Below, piece by piece: positions 52,936 through 61,365 of a stretch of 64,000 nucleotides of DNA. The notes beneath the pieces are model-generated. The model was not told where the DNA came from. It did not search any database and saw nothing but the letters and a program-made list of their open reading frames with translations. The stretch's first letter is position 1, and the number at the start of each line of letters is the position of its first letter. Source of the DNA: Deferrisoma camini S3R1 (lineage in GTDB: Bacteria > Desulfobacterota > Deferrisomatia > Deferrisomatales > Deferrisomataceae); the NCBI RefSeq assembly GCF_000526155.1, contig NZ_JAFN01000001.1, positions 3,950,001 to 4,014,000 on the forward strand, read 5' to 3'. A program made the position numbers and the translations under genes.

Positions 52936-53412
52936 CGGAAGGACTGCTCCTTACGTGAGACGTGGAAAGGCCGAAAAGTCCGCCAGGTCCCTGCGGACCC
53001 GGCAACGGCCAAGGGGTTTCTCATGCCAAGTCGCATTCGAAGCCAACGGCCCCCAAATCGCCCCTCTGTGAGCTCATCTTGATCGCAAATTGGTATCAGT
53101 ATTGACCCGGCGACAAGATGGGCCCGCTTTTCCCGGAGGGCGGGGCAAGGATTTCAGGAGACAGACTTCAGCGGACAGAGGACAGGTGTTCAAAAATGCT
53201 CCCCCGACTGCCGGGGTAGTCCCCCTCTGTCCACTGGCATCTGAATTCTGGCCCCTGATAAGGCCGCACCCGGCTCTCCGGCAGGTCCCTTGCCCCTCCG
53301 AGGAGGGAGCGATAGCGCCTGTGTATCCGCCTGGTCAATAAAAAACGGGCCTATTTTGTCGCCGGGTGACTCCCCTTCCCCGGTGCCCGGCCCTACAGCG
53401 ACCGAGGGGGAT
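52936..53412. repeat. Repeat-filled intergenic region
   Basis: No gene is visible. An E-type end (GCAAATTGGTATCA) lies at 53085-53098. CAG heptads start at 53155, 53162, 53169, 53176 and 53183, and CTG heptads at 53227, 53234, 53241, 53248 and 53255. An E core follows at 53267-53310 (GGCTCTCCGGCAGGTCCCTT). The layout equals that at 31218-31446. GCGACAA and TTGTCGC flank it at about 53110 and 53357. Confidence 0.8.
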
Positions 53413-53988
53413 TCAAGGCGCCTCCGGCTTGAGCCGGGTCCCGGCCGGGGGTAGCATCCCCGAGGCGTCGAGCACGACCAAGGCCTGGCGTGCCTCGGCC
53501 AGGGCCCGGTCGATGGCCCCTACCTCGCGCCGGCTCAGGCGCTCACCCGGCCCGAGCTCGTGGAGACGGCGGCCTCCGGGCAGCCGGTCCGGGTGGAGCA
53601 GCAGGTCCGACAGGGCCTGGAACGCCCGGCGAGCTCCCGGCTCGGGGAGCGCGGCGAGGAGGCGCCGGCAGTTGAAGCTGTAGCAGAACACATACCGCCC
53701 CGCGCGGATCTCGCAACCCCGGGGTCCCAGGCCGAAGGGCTGGCGGGTGACCCGCCACTCCGGCGGGGGAACGAACGGCCGGCAGACCCGGTTGACCCAT
53801 CGGTACCAGGGGTTGTCGAAGGTCTTCCGGCAGTACACCGGCCGGCAACAGGGCGACCGGCAGCCGGGGCAGACCCGGGCCGTGAGCCGATCGATGCGGG
53901 CCCGGAGCTCCGCCTCGAGGCGGGCGTAGGACCGGGCCGTGCGCAGGGCGGGCAAGGAGGAGAGCGGCGATGACGGCACGACGAGCAC
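53413..53988 (-). CDS. Cys-rich protein of unknown function
   Basis: The product of up to 191 residues has a helical N-terminal stretch (LEAELRARIDRLTAR) and a Cys-rich centre: CPGCRSPCC, then YCRKTFDNPWYRWVNRVCRPF and later CYSFNC. The pattern suggests a zinc or iron-sulfur site that reads or holds a [4Fe-4S]-like ligand set, but I recognise no family. GTG at 53988 would overlap the divergent protease gene by 19 bases; an internal TTG or GTG start is quite possible. Confidence 0.6.
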   Translation of the reverse strand: MLVVPSSPLSSLPALRTARSYARLEAELRARIDRLTARVCPGCRSPCCRPVYCRKTFDNPWYRWVNRVCRPFVPPPEWRVTRQPFGLGPRGCEIRAGRYVFCYSFNCRRLLAALPEPGARRAFQALSDLLLHPDRLPGGRRLHELGPGERLSRREVGAIDRALAEARQALVVLDASGMLPPAGTRLKPEAP

Positions 53989-55298
53989 GGGGGGTCCTCG
54001 GACGGTATCGGATCGCGGCGGCGTGGCTCATGCTCTCGCTTGCGGGGTGTGCCGTCAACCCGGTGACGGGTCGGCAGCAGTTCGTGCTCATGAGCGAGGA
54101 GCAGGAGCGGAGGATGGGCGAGGATGCCTATCCGGTGTACACCCAGATGTCCGAGGGGGAGTTCCCCGATCCCGGACTCCAGCGGTACGTGGCCGAGGTG
54201 GGCAAGCGGCTGGCGGCCCTGAGTCACCGGCCGAACCTGGACTACGAGTTCAACGTGGTCAACGCTTCCGAGATCAACGCTTACGCCCTGCCCGGGGGGA
54301 AGATCTCGATCACCCGAGGGCTGCTGACCCGCATGGAGAACGAAGCCCAGTTGGCCGCCGTGCTGGGGCACGAGATCGGCCACGTGGCGGCCCGGCACCA
54401 GGCGGCCGGGTACACCCGGCAGGTGCTGGCCGGGGTGCTGACCACGGTGGGGGTGGTGGCGCTGGAGACGGCGAGGGTGCAGGGGGGGGATCTCCTTGCC
54501 CAGGGAGGGCTGCTCGCCACGAACCTGGTGCTGATGAAGTACAGCCGGGATCAGGAGCGTCAGGCCGACGAGCTGGGCATGGAGTACATGACCGCCGCGG
54601 GGTACAACCCCGAGGGCATGGTCCAGGTCATGGAGATCCTGAAGGCCACCCGCGACCGGGAGCCCTCGGCCGTGGAGGCGTTGTTCCTGAGCCACCCCCT
54701 GACCTCGGAGCGCCTGGCCCGGGCGCGGGAGGAGGCCGAGTTCCAGCCGAGGCGGCTCAAGACCCCGGAGCGGCTGCGGGCGGAGCCGTTCCGGAAGGCC
54801 ACGGCCGGGCTTCGGAAGGTGGCGCCGGCCTACGCGAAGATGGACGAGGGAAGGAAGGCCCTGGCCAAGGGAAAGGCCGAGGAGGCCCTGCGCCTGCTGC
54901 GGGAGGCCACCGACATGGCCCCCGAGCACGCGCTGATCTGGGCGTTCCGGGCGGCGGCCGAGGCCAAGGCCAAGCAGACGAAAGAGGCCCTGGACTCGGC
55001 CGAGCGGGCCGTGTCGTTGGCGCCGAACCTGTTCCGGGCCCGGTTCACCGCGGGGGTGGTGGCGTTCGAGGCGGGCGAGCACGACCGCAGCCTCGAGCAC
55101 CTGGCCGCGGCCGAGAAGCTCGTTCCGGGACAACCCGCGGTGGCGTTCTTCCGGGGCCGGAACTACGAGGCCCGGGGCGACCGGGACGCGGCGGCCCGGG
55201 AGTACGTGAAGGTTCTCAAGAAGGTGCGCAAGGGACCGATGGCCAAGTACTGCTTCCAGCGGCTGTCGGAGTGGGGGTACATCCGCACCCGGGGGTAG
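53970..55298 (+). CDS. M48 family metalloprotease lipoprotein with TPR tail (BepA-like)
   Basis: The 442-residue protein has a lipoprotein signal with lipobox ending at Cys27 (LSLAGC), an M48 peptidase domain with the zinc motif HEIGH starting near residue 134 and the third ligand in RQADELG, and TPR-like helices from about 280 to the end. The architecture matches BepA/YfgC, a periplasmic protease and chaperone that supports outer-membrane protein and LPS transporter assembly. The glutamate of HEIGH is present, so it should be active. Confidence 0.9.
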   Translation: MTARRARGVLGRYRIAAAWLMLSLAGCAVNPVTGRQQFVLMSEEQERRMGEDAYPVYTQMSEGEFPDPGLQRYVAEVGKRLAALSHRPNLDYEFNVVNASEINAYALPGGKISITRGLLTRMENEAQLAAVLGHEIGHVAARHQAAGYTRQVLAGVLTTVGVVALETARVQGGDLLAQGGLLATNLVLMKYSRDQERQADELGMEYMTAAGYNPEGMVQVMEILKATRDREPSAVEALFLSHPLTSERLARAREEAEFQPRRLKTPERLRAEPFRKATAGLRKVAPAYAKMDEGRKALAKGKAEEALRLLREATDMAPEHALIWAFRAAAEAKAKQTKEALDSAERAVSLAPNLFRARFTAGVVAFEAGEHDRSLEHLAAAEKLVPGQPAVAFFRGRNYEARGDRDAAAREYVKVLKKVRKGPMAKYCFQRLSEWGYIRTRG

Positions 55299-55306
55299 TC
55301 GGCGGG

Positions 55307-55327
55307 CTAGAGGCTAGAAACTAGAAC
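55307..55327. repeat. CTAG heptads
   Basis: CTAG at 55307, 55314 and 55321 gives three units of period 7 just after the protease gene. The rest of the gap to 55435 has a C-rich stretch and no gene. Confidence 0.82.
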
Positions 55328-55435
55328 CTTGGGGCCGCACCCGGCGCTCCACCAGACCCCCAACCCCGTACTCTGCAAGGGAAAGGGGGCACGGGCCTGG
55401 CAATGCTTTCGTTGGAATTCGTATTTGCCGTCGGG

Positions 55436-56269
55436 TCAAGAAGCCCCGGGTGCGAGAAACTCCCCCTCGAACACGGTCACGGCCGGGCCGGTCAGGAACA
55501 CGTGGCCGCTCTCCTTGTCCCAACGTACCCGGAGCTCGCCCCCGTCCATGACCACCACCGCCTCCGGGCCGGTCCGTCCGGTCCAGTGGGCTGCCACCAC
55601 CGCGGCCGAGGCGCCGGTGCCGCAGGCCAGGGTCTCGCCCGCGCCCCGCTCCCAGACCCGCATCCGCAGCCGATCGGGCGAGAGCACCTGCACGAACTCC
55701 ACGTTGGTGCGGTTGGGAAAGAGCGGGTGGCTCTCGATGCGCGGCCCCATCTCGGCCACGGGGTAGGCGTCGGCGTCCTCCACGAACACCACGGCGTGGG
55801 GGTTTCCCATGGAGACGCAGGTCACCTTGGCGTCGGGGCCGTCCATGGGCAGCGGGTGCTCCCTCACGGGGCCCGAGGCGGACACCGGGATCCGCTCGGC
55901 GTCGAACGCGGGCCGGCCCATGTCCACCTCCACTTGGGCCCCCACGAACCGGGGAACCACGATCCCGGCCAGGGTCTCCACCCGCAGGCTCTCGCCCGAC
56001 CATCCCAGGCGGTCGCGCGCGTACACGGCGAAGCAGCGGATGCCGTTTCCGCACATCTCGGCCCGGGAACCGTCGGCGTTGTAGATGTCCATCCGGAGGT
56101 CGGCCCGGTCCGAGGTCCGCACCAGCAGCACCTGGTCGCACCCGATCCCGAACCGGCGGTGGGCCATGGCCGGGGCGAGCCGCCCCCAGTCCCCCCAGTC
56201 CCGCCGGCGGCAGTCCACCACCACGAAGTCGTTGCCCAGGCCGTGCATCTTCACGAACGGGATTCGCAA
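55436..56269 (-). CDS. dapF: Diaminopimelate epimerase
   Basis: The 277-residue enzyme has both catalytic cysteines, in AEMCGNGIRCFAVY and ETLACGTGASAA, plus KMHGLGNDFVVVD at the start. It converts LL- to meso-diaminopimelate for lysine and peptidoglycan, consistent with a DAP-type wall. Start is TTG at 56269, giving MRIPFVKMHG, with GAGAGGAG upstream. Confidence 0.95.
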   Translation of the reverse strand: MRIPFVKMHGLGNDFVVVDCRRRDWGDWGRLAPAMAHRRFGIGCDQVLLVRTSDRADLRMDIYNADGSRAEMCGNGIRCFAVYARDRLGWSGESLRVETLAGIVVPRFVGAQVEVDMGRPAFDAERIPVSASGPVREHPLPMDGPDAKVTCVSMGNPHAVVFVEDADAYPVAEMGPRIESHPLFPNRTNVEFVQVLSPDRLRMRVWERGAGETLACGTGASAAVVAAHWTGRTGPEAVVVMDGGELRVRWDKESGHVFLTGPAVTVFEGEFLAPGAS

Positions 56270-56308
56270 CGGGGGATCTCCTCTCGTGACGGTCGGGGTT
56301 GCGCGCGC

Positions 56309-56935
56309 TCACCGGGAGCCGGCCAGGGGGGACGACGCTGGATCGGCGGCCGCGGGCAGGGGCGCGCCCACGGCTTCGCAGAACCGTTCCACGAGCCGGT
56401 AGGTGATGCCCCACAGCAAGGGTCGGCCCGAGCCCAGAAGGCGGATCGCGGGGTGGCTCCAGTCGGCCCCGCCGAACCGGAACGCCACCACGGCGTGGCG
56501 GGAGGGGTCCAGGAGATCCGGCAGGGGCACCCAGAACGCGTCGGCCACCTCGTGGTTCAGCCGCAGTTCGGTTTGCGGGGCCACGCCGTACGCGAAGCAC
56601 GACACCACCACCGGGAGCCGTTCGGCCCGGTGGGTGCCCAGAGACCCCAGGTACCGGGCCGCGGTCAGATCGAGCCCCACCTCCTCCAGGGTCTCCCGTT
56701 CCGCTGCCGCCCGGGGCCCGGAATCGCCGGGATCGATGCGCCCGCCAGGGAACGCCAGATGTCCGGACCAGGGGTCGTCGTGGCGCTCTGCCCGTTCGAT
56801 GAACAGCATCTCGAGCGCCGTCCCCGCCTCCCGCAGGCACAGGGCCACGGCGGCACGCACCGGGGCCGTGCTGCCCTCGCCGGGAGGGGAGTAGCGGGCC
56901 AGGTTCCGTTCGACTTCGTCCAGGCTGTGAACCAC
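56309..56935 (-). CDS. Nudix hydrolase (CoA pyrophosphatase type)
   Basis: The 208-residue protein has the Nudix box GGRIDPGDSGPRAAAERETL followed by EEVGLDL (consensus Gx5Ex7REUxEExGU), and an upstream HLAFPGG. The pattern resembles NudL/CoA pyrophosphatase enzymes that cleave CoA or nucleotide diphosphates. GTG at 56935 with GAGGG upstream is chosen. It lies 39 bases upstream of dapF on the same strand. Confidence 0.82.
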   Translation of the reverse strand: MVHSLDEVERNLARYSPPGEGSTAPVRAAVALCLREAGTALEMLFIERAERHDDPWSGHLAFPGGRIDPGDSGPRAAAERETLEEVGLDLTAARYLGSLGTHRAERLPVVVSCFAYGVAPQTELRLNHEVADAFWVPLPDLLDPSRHAVVAFRFGGADWSHPAIRLLGSGRPLLWGITYRLVERFCEAVGAPLPAAADPASSPLAGSR

Positions 56936-57074
56936 AAAACCCTCAATGGGATGGGGCGGCTTGCCGGGGCAGGGTGCCGATGCTATCGTCCGAGCTGGCC
57001 CGCCCGGTGGCCGGCGACCGGGACCGAAGACCGAATTGATGGGGCGAGGAGATGCCGGTCCCAGGGGAGTTACC

Positions 57075-57341
57075 ATGGACGAACCCATCCGTGACGAGGA
57101 AGAGGCCCGCCGGCTGGCCCGCACGATTGTAAGCGACCTGGCTGCCTACCACAAAGCCGAGGTGGAGCGCGGCATCGTGGAGGACCGCCTGTTCGAGGTG
57201 CTGGCGGGACCCATCGAGGAGGGCCGCCGCCACTACCGGGAACGGGTGGCTCCCGACCTGTGGGGCCGGGGGTTTTACGAGAAGGCCCTGGTGGACTTCC
57301 TCCTGAAACCCTTCGGCCGGATCAAGAGCCGGATCTGGTAG
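57075..57341 (+). CDS. Small protein of unknown function
   Basis: The 88-residue soluble protein is mostly helical and charged (EEEARRLARTIVSDLAAYHK, IVEDRLFEVLAGPIEEGRRHY). Similar small proteins are found in deltaproteobacteria, but I know no function. The ATG at 57075 follows CAGGGGAG. It is convergent with the Usp gene. Confidence 0.65.
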   Translation: MDEPIRDEEEARRLARTIVSDLAAYHKAEVERGIVEDRLFEVLAGPIEEGRRHYRERVAPDLWGRGFYEKALVDFLLKPFGRIKSRIW

Positions 57342-57348
57342 CGGTCGG

Positions 57349-57798
57349 TCAGCCGGGCACGGGGACCGTGAGCACGGGCACGGCCGCCGCCTCGGTGACC
57401 TCCTGGACGGTGCTTCCGTACAGGGCCTTGGCGAGGCCCTTGCGGCCGTGGTTGCCCATGACCACCAGGTCGATCCCCCGTTCCCGGGCCACCCTTAGAA
57501 TCTCGCGGGCGGGCTCCCCCGCGGTCACGTACAGCCCCGCGTCCGGTCCCAGGTTCTCCCGGGCGTGATCCCGTAGCCTGCGCAAGGCCTCCTGCTCCTG
57601 GTCCGGGACGTCGTCCTCGGGGCGCAGGGCGGGGAGATCGAGCCCCCTGAGCCCTTCCGGGAGCTCCTCGACCACGTACAGGGCCGTCACCTGGGCCCCC
57701 AACGCCCGGGCCAGGTTCCGGGCGAACGCGCACACCGCGTTGCCGTCGTGGGAGATGTCTACGGCCACCAGGATGCTGCGGATCTCGTTCGTCGCCAT
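57349..57798 (-). CDS. Universal stress protein UspA family
   Basis: The 149-residue protein begins SILVAVDISHDG and ends with the ATP-binding signature VMGNHGRKGLAKALYGSTVQ, the G-x2-G-x9-G(S/T) pattern. A single Usp domain suggests an ATP-binding type stress protein. The ATG at 57798 follows AGGAGAGGC. Confidence 0.88.
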   Translation of the reverse strand: MATNEIRSILVAVDISHDGNAVCAFARNLARALGAQVTALYVVEELPEGLRGLDLPALRPEDDVPDQEQEALRRLRDHARENLGPDAGLYVTAGEPAREILRVARERGIDLVVMGNHGRKGLAKALYGSTVQEVTEAAAVPVLTVPVPG

Positions 57799-57918
57799 GA
57801 AGCCTCTCCTTCGGAGGATGCGGTACCGGGTTCCGATGGATCGCCCCTCGGCGGGGCGGGGCGGCACGGAAATCTACCACGGGTCCACCGGCCGGGGCGA
57901 GGGGCGGCGGCCGGGTCG

Positions 57919-57987
57919 CGCCCGGCTCTCCGGCAGGCGCCTTGCCCCCCTGCTCAGGGGGCCAATGGGCTTGAACGCCACTTGATG
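57919..57987. repeat. Intergenic hairpin repeat E
   Basis: GGCTCTCCGGCAGGCGCCTT, CCCCCCTGCTCAGGGGGCC and CTTGAACGCCACTTG repeat the family layout upstream of the pseudouridine synthase gene, in the gap 57799-58006. Confidence 0.78.
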
Positions 57988-58006
57988 AACGCCACGAGGA
58001 GGTGCG

Positions 58007-58987
58007 ATGGGCCAGGAGGGGTGTGGCCGGGTCCACCGGTTCACCGTGCCGGCCGAGGCGCGGGGGGAGCGGGTCGACCGGTTTCTGGCCGGCCGGGGGC
58101 TGCCGGTGAGCCGCTCGCGGCTCCAGACCCTGGTTGGGCAGGGCAAGGTGCGCGTGGACGGGGCCGCCGTGAAGGCCGGCCGGAAGCTCCGGGGCGGGGA
58201 GGAGGTGGTGGTGGAGATCCCGCCGCCCGAGACGTGGGACGTGGAGCCCCAGGACCTGCCGGTCCGGGTGATCTACGAGGACGAGTGGATCGCGGTGGTC
58301 TCGAAGCCCAGGGGCATGGTGGTTCACCCCGCGCCGGGTCACCGGGACGGCACCCTGGTGAACGCGCTCCTCCACCGCCTGCGCGATCTGTCCGGGGTGG
58401 GCGGGGTGCTGCGGCCCGGCATAGTCCATAGGCTCGATCGGGACACCACGGGTCTGATCGTGGTGGCCAAGGACGACGTGACCCACCGGGGGCTCCAGGC
58501 CCGCTTCCGGAGCCGGTCGGTGGAGAAGGTCTACCTGGCCGTGGTGCTGGGGCGGCTGACGGGCGAGGGGGTGGTGGATCGGCCCATCGGCCGCCACCCC
58601 ACCCAGCGCAAGAAGATGTGGGTGGACGGGCCCCGGGCCCGGCCGGCGGTGACCCGCTGGCGGGCGATCTCCGCCCTGGATGCCGCCACCCTGTTGGAGG
58701 TGACCATCGAGACGGGGCGCACCCACCAGATCCGGGTGCACCTGGCGGCCCTGGGCCATCCGGTGGCCGGCGATCCGGTGTACGGCGGAGCCGCGCGGGC
58801 CAGGGGGGTGCACGATCCTGCCGCGCGCCGTCGGCTTATGGCGGCTCCGGCCCAGGCTCTGCACGCCTGGCGGCTGGGGTTCGAGCACCCCCGGACCGGA
58901 GAGTTCATCCGGTTCACGGCCCCGGTTCCGGAGGACCTGGCGGGGCTGATCCGGGCGCTGGGGGGGGAGGTTCCCGAACCTCCGTGA
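58007..58987 (+). CDS. rluD: 23S rRNA pseudouridine synthase (RluD/RluA family)
   Basis: The 326-residue enzyme has an N-terminal S4 RNA-binding domain (RVDRFLAGRGLPVSRSRLQ) and the catalytic HRLDRDTTGL with the essential Asp. RluD makes pseudouridines 1911, 1915 and 1917 in 23S rRNA. The ATG has GAGGAGGTG upstream. Other RluA-family specificities cannot be fully excluded. Its 3' end overlaps the next convergent gene by 74 bases. Confidence 0.9.
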   Translation: MGQEGCGRVHRFTVPAEARGERVDRFLAGRGLPVSRSRLQTLVGQGKVRVDGAAVKAGRKLRGGEEVVVEIPPPETWDVEPQDLPVRVIYEDEWIAVVSKPRGMVVHPAPGHRDGTLVNALLHRLRDLSGVGGVLRPGIVHRLDRDTTGLIVVAKDDVTHRGLQARFRSRSVEKVYLAVVLGRLTGEGVVDRPIGRHPTQRKKMWVDGPRARPAVTRWRAISALDAATLLEVTIETGRTHQIRVHLAALGHPVAGDPVYGGAARARGVHDPAARRRLMAAPAQALHAWRLGFEHPRTGEFIRFTAPVPEDLAGLIRALGGEVPEPP

Positions 58988-59723
58988 GCTCGGCCACGAA
59001 CGATCCCACGATCACCTCGCTCTGGAGTTTGACGGGCATGCGGCGGCCGTCGTCGGTCAGCCACACGAAGATGCGGGCCCCGGGGCTCTTCTTGAAAATC
59101 CCCCCGATGCCCTCGATCCGGGGTTCGATCTTCACGGTGGAGAACGACCCCGCCGGGGTGTTCACGGTCTCTCGGCCGAGCACCCGCACGGTGCCGGTGA
59201 CCAGCTTCTTCCCGTCGGTGATGTCCAGCACCACGGCCCGGTCGTCCGGGAGGGGCCGCACCCGGTACGCGTAGAAGCAGGACAGGGGATCCTGGATCCC
59301 TGCGGGGACGAGCAGCTCTTTCTTGAGCTCCCTGTTGCGGAAGTAGCGGGAGGTCCCGGCCTCGGGGTCGAACAGCACCTCCACCTCCCGGGGGTCCCCC
59401 CAGCCCTCCTTGGCCCGTTTGAAGTACCGCAACGGGGACAGGGAGACCGGGAGCACCGTGGACTCCACCCGGTTCCGGACCGGGTACACGGTGTCGATGT
59501 ACGGAAGGGTGCGGGCCCGTGCCCGAAATCGCACGGTGCCGTCGGGACCGGCGAGCACCTCCAGGGTGGCCCGGGCGGCGGGGATCACGCCCCACCGCAC
59601 CCGGAACTCCAGCCGCTCCCCGATCAGGGCGGGGAGGCGGGGAGGGGGTGGGAGGGCGGGGACCGCCCGGGCCGCGACCAGGACCGAGAGGATGGCAGCG
59701 AGGAGCGCGAAGCGATGTCCCAT
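58914..59723 (-). CDS. DUF3108-like exported protein
   Basis: The 269-residue protein has a signal peptide and a beta-rich domain with the DUF3108 look (LEFRVRWGVIPAARATLEV, YFKRAKEGWGD, FYAYRVRPLP, GRRMPVKLQSEV). DUF3108 proteins are envelope proteins of unknown function. The Pro-rich end overlaps the convergent rluD gene. Start is ATG at 59723, 9 bases inside the divergent PgeF gene. Confidence 0.8.
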   Translation of the reverse strand: MGHRFALLAAILSVLVAARAVPALPPPPRLPALIGERLEFRVRWGVIPAARATLEVLAGPDGTVRFRARARTLPYIDTVYPVRNRVESTVLPVSLSPLRYFKRAKEGWGDPREVEVLFDPEAGTSRYFRNRELKKELLVPAGIQDPLSCFYAYRVRPLPDDRAVVLDITDGKKLVTGTVRVLGRETVNTPAGSFSTVKIEPRIEGIGGIFKKSPGARIFVWLTDDGRRMPVKLQSEVIVGSFVAELTEVREPPPPAPGSAPPGPPEPGP

Positions 59724-60425
59724 GGGGCGAGCATACCCGAACCGAACGGCGGTTCCCAGTCGGCCTGGCTCGAGGCGCCGGGGCTTTCGGCCGTGAGGGG
59801 GCTGGTGCACGGGTTCACCACCAGGGCCGCGGGGAGCTTCTCCGCGGGCCCCCCGGCCGGCTGGCCGGCCGCGGCAGGGGGGCGTCGGCTCCGCCTGCTC
59901 CGGCAGGTCCACGGCGCCGCGGTGGTGGGGCCCGAGCACCCCGATCCCCTGCCCGAGGCCGACGCGTGGGCGGGCCGCCCGCCCCCGGGGGTGCTCCTGG
60001 GGGTGCGCACGGCCGACTGCGTGCCGGTGATCCTGTGCCACCCCCGAACCCGGACCCTGGCGGTGGTCCACGCCGGCTGGCGGGGCACCGCCGCAGGGGT
60101 GGTGACGTCCGCCCTGGAGGCCCTCGGGGCTCCCCGGCAGGAGGTGGTGGCCGCCGTAGGGCCAGCGATCGGGGGGTGCTGCTACGAGGTGGGCCCCGAG
60201 GTGGTGCGGGCCCTGGGCCCTGGCCCCTGGGCGACCCGGGCGGGGAGGCGGTGGATCGTGGACCTGCGGGGTCGGGTCGAGGCCGAGCTGGTTCGGGCCG
60301 GCGTGCCCCCCGGCCGGATCGAGCGGGTCGGGGGATGCACGGGGTGTGGGGAGGGGTTCTTCTCCCACCGGGCCCGGGCCGACACCGGCCGCATGCTGGC
60401 CTTTGCCGGGTGGAGGGAACCGTGA
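59715..60425 (+). CDS. pgeF: Purine nucleoside phosphorylase/polyphenol oxidase-like PgeF (YfiH, DUF152)
   Basis: The 236-residue protein has the DUF152/YfiH landmarks QVHGAAVV, GVRTADCVPVIL, VHAGWRGTAAGV and CTGCGEGFFSHR, including the metal ligands Cys and His. YfiH proteins act on purine nucleosides and have been linked to peptidoglycan editing. It overlaps coaE by 4 bases. Confidence 0.88.
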   Translation: MSHGASIPEPNGGSQSAWLEAPGLSAVRGLVHGFTTRAAGSFSAGPPAGWPAAAGGRRLRLLRQVHGAAVVGPEHPDPLPEADAWAGRPPPGVLLGVRTADCVPVILCHPRTRTLAVVHAGWRGTAAGVVTSALEALGAPRQEVVAAVGPAIGGCCYEVGPEVVRALGPGPWATRAGRRWIVDLRGRVEAELVRAGVPPGRIERVGGCTGCGEGFFSHRARADTGRMLAFAGWREP

Positions 60426-61090
60426 TCCGCAACTGGCCGGAGGACCGGCCGATCCGGCTCGTGGGCCTGACGGGCGGCATCGCCACGGGGAAGTCCACGG
60501 CGGCCCGCCTGCTCGCCCGGGAGGGGGCGGTGGTGGTGGACGCCGACCGGGTGGCCCGGGAGGTGGTGGAGCCCGACACCCCCGGGCTCCGTGAGATCCG
60601 GCGGACCTTCGGCCCCTCGGTGCTCACGGCCGACGGCCAGCTGGACCGGGACGCCCTGGCCCGGGTCGTGTTCTCCGACCCCGCGGCCCGGAAGCGGCTG
60701 AACGCGATCCTTCACCCGCTGATCGGCGCCGAGGTGGACCGCAGGGTGGAACAAGCCCTCGCCCGGGACCCGGAGGCCGTGGTGGTCTACGACGTCCCCC
60801 TCCTGTTCGAGACGGGGGCCGAGGGACGGTGCGACCTCGTGGTGGTGGTGTACGTGCCGCCCGAGATCCAGCTTCGACGCCTCATGCTCCGGGACGCGTT
60901 GGCCGAAACGGATGCCAGGGCGCGGCTCGCGGCCCAGATGCCCATCGACGAGAAGGCCCGGCGGGCCGACGTGGTGCTCGACAACCGGGGCCCCCCGGAG
61001 TCCCTGGAAGCCCCCGTCCGGGCGTTGTGGGCGCGCATCCGGGCCCACAATGGGCGGTTTGGGGTTGACAAGACGGCTCCGAGGGGCTAG
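60422..61090 (+). CDS. coaE: Dephospho-CoA kinase
   Basis: The 222-residue P-loop kinase has [23 protein letters not shown] and DVPLLFETG, the CoaE pattern. It phosphorylates dephospho-CoA in the last step of CoA synthesis. The GTG start overlaps pgeF. The rho promoter lies within its 3' end. Confidence 0.93.
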   Translation: MIRNWPEDRPIRLVGLTGGIATGKSTAARLLAREGAVVVDADRVAREVVEPDTPGLREIRRTFGPSVLTADGQLDRDALARVVFSDPAARKRLNAILHPLIGAEVDRRVEQALARDPEAVVVYDVPLLFETGAEGRCDLVVVVYVPPEIQLRRLMLRDALAETDARARLAAQMPIDEKARRADVVLDNRGPPESLEAPVRALWARIRAHNGRFGVDKTAPRG

Positions 61091-61093
61091 AAA
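61065..61093 (+). promoter_or_regulatory. Promoter of rho
   Basis: TTGACA at 61065-61070 and TAGAAA at 61088-61093 are 17 bases apart and overlap the coaE stop. The start point would be near 61100, giving a leader of about 265 bases before rho. Confidence 0.65.
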
Positions 61094-61365
61094 AGCCGCG
61101 ACCTCGAGAACGTCAGATCCCAACGCCCCCCGGTTTCTCCCGTCTGGACCCACTCCCTGGGATCGTCAGCGCAACCGAACGACACCCGGACACATCACCG
61201 ACAGGACCGGCCAGCGTTTCGACTCACGCACAAAAGACGGACCACCGGCCCGGCACCCGCCCCAGAGACGGATGCCGCGTCCCCGAACGACGACGGGTTG
61301 AGAACACACGGACCCATCCGGCAATCAGACCCCCAACCTTCCATCATCCGAAATCTGTCGAGACC
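61091..61365 (+). promoter_or_regulatory. C-rich, G-poor leader of rho (putative rut site)
   Basis: By hand count these 275 bases hold about 111 C and 64 G on the coding strand, unlike the G-rich genes on either side. Long C-rich, unstructured RNA is what Rho binds, so the leader probably serves autoregulation by premature termination, as known for rho in E. coli. No gene is visible. Confidence 0.6.
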
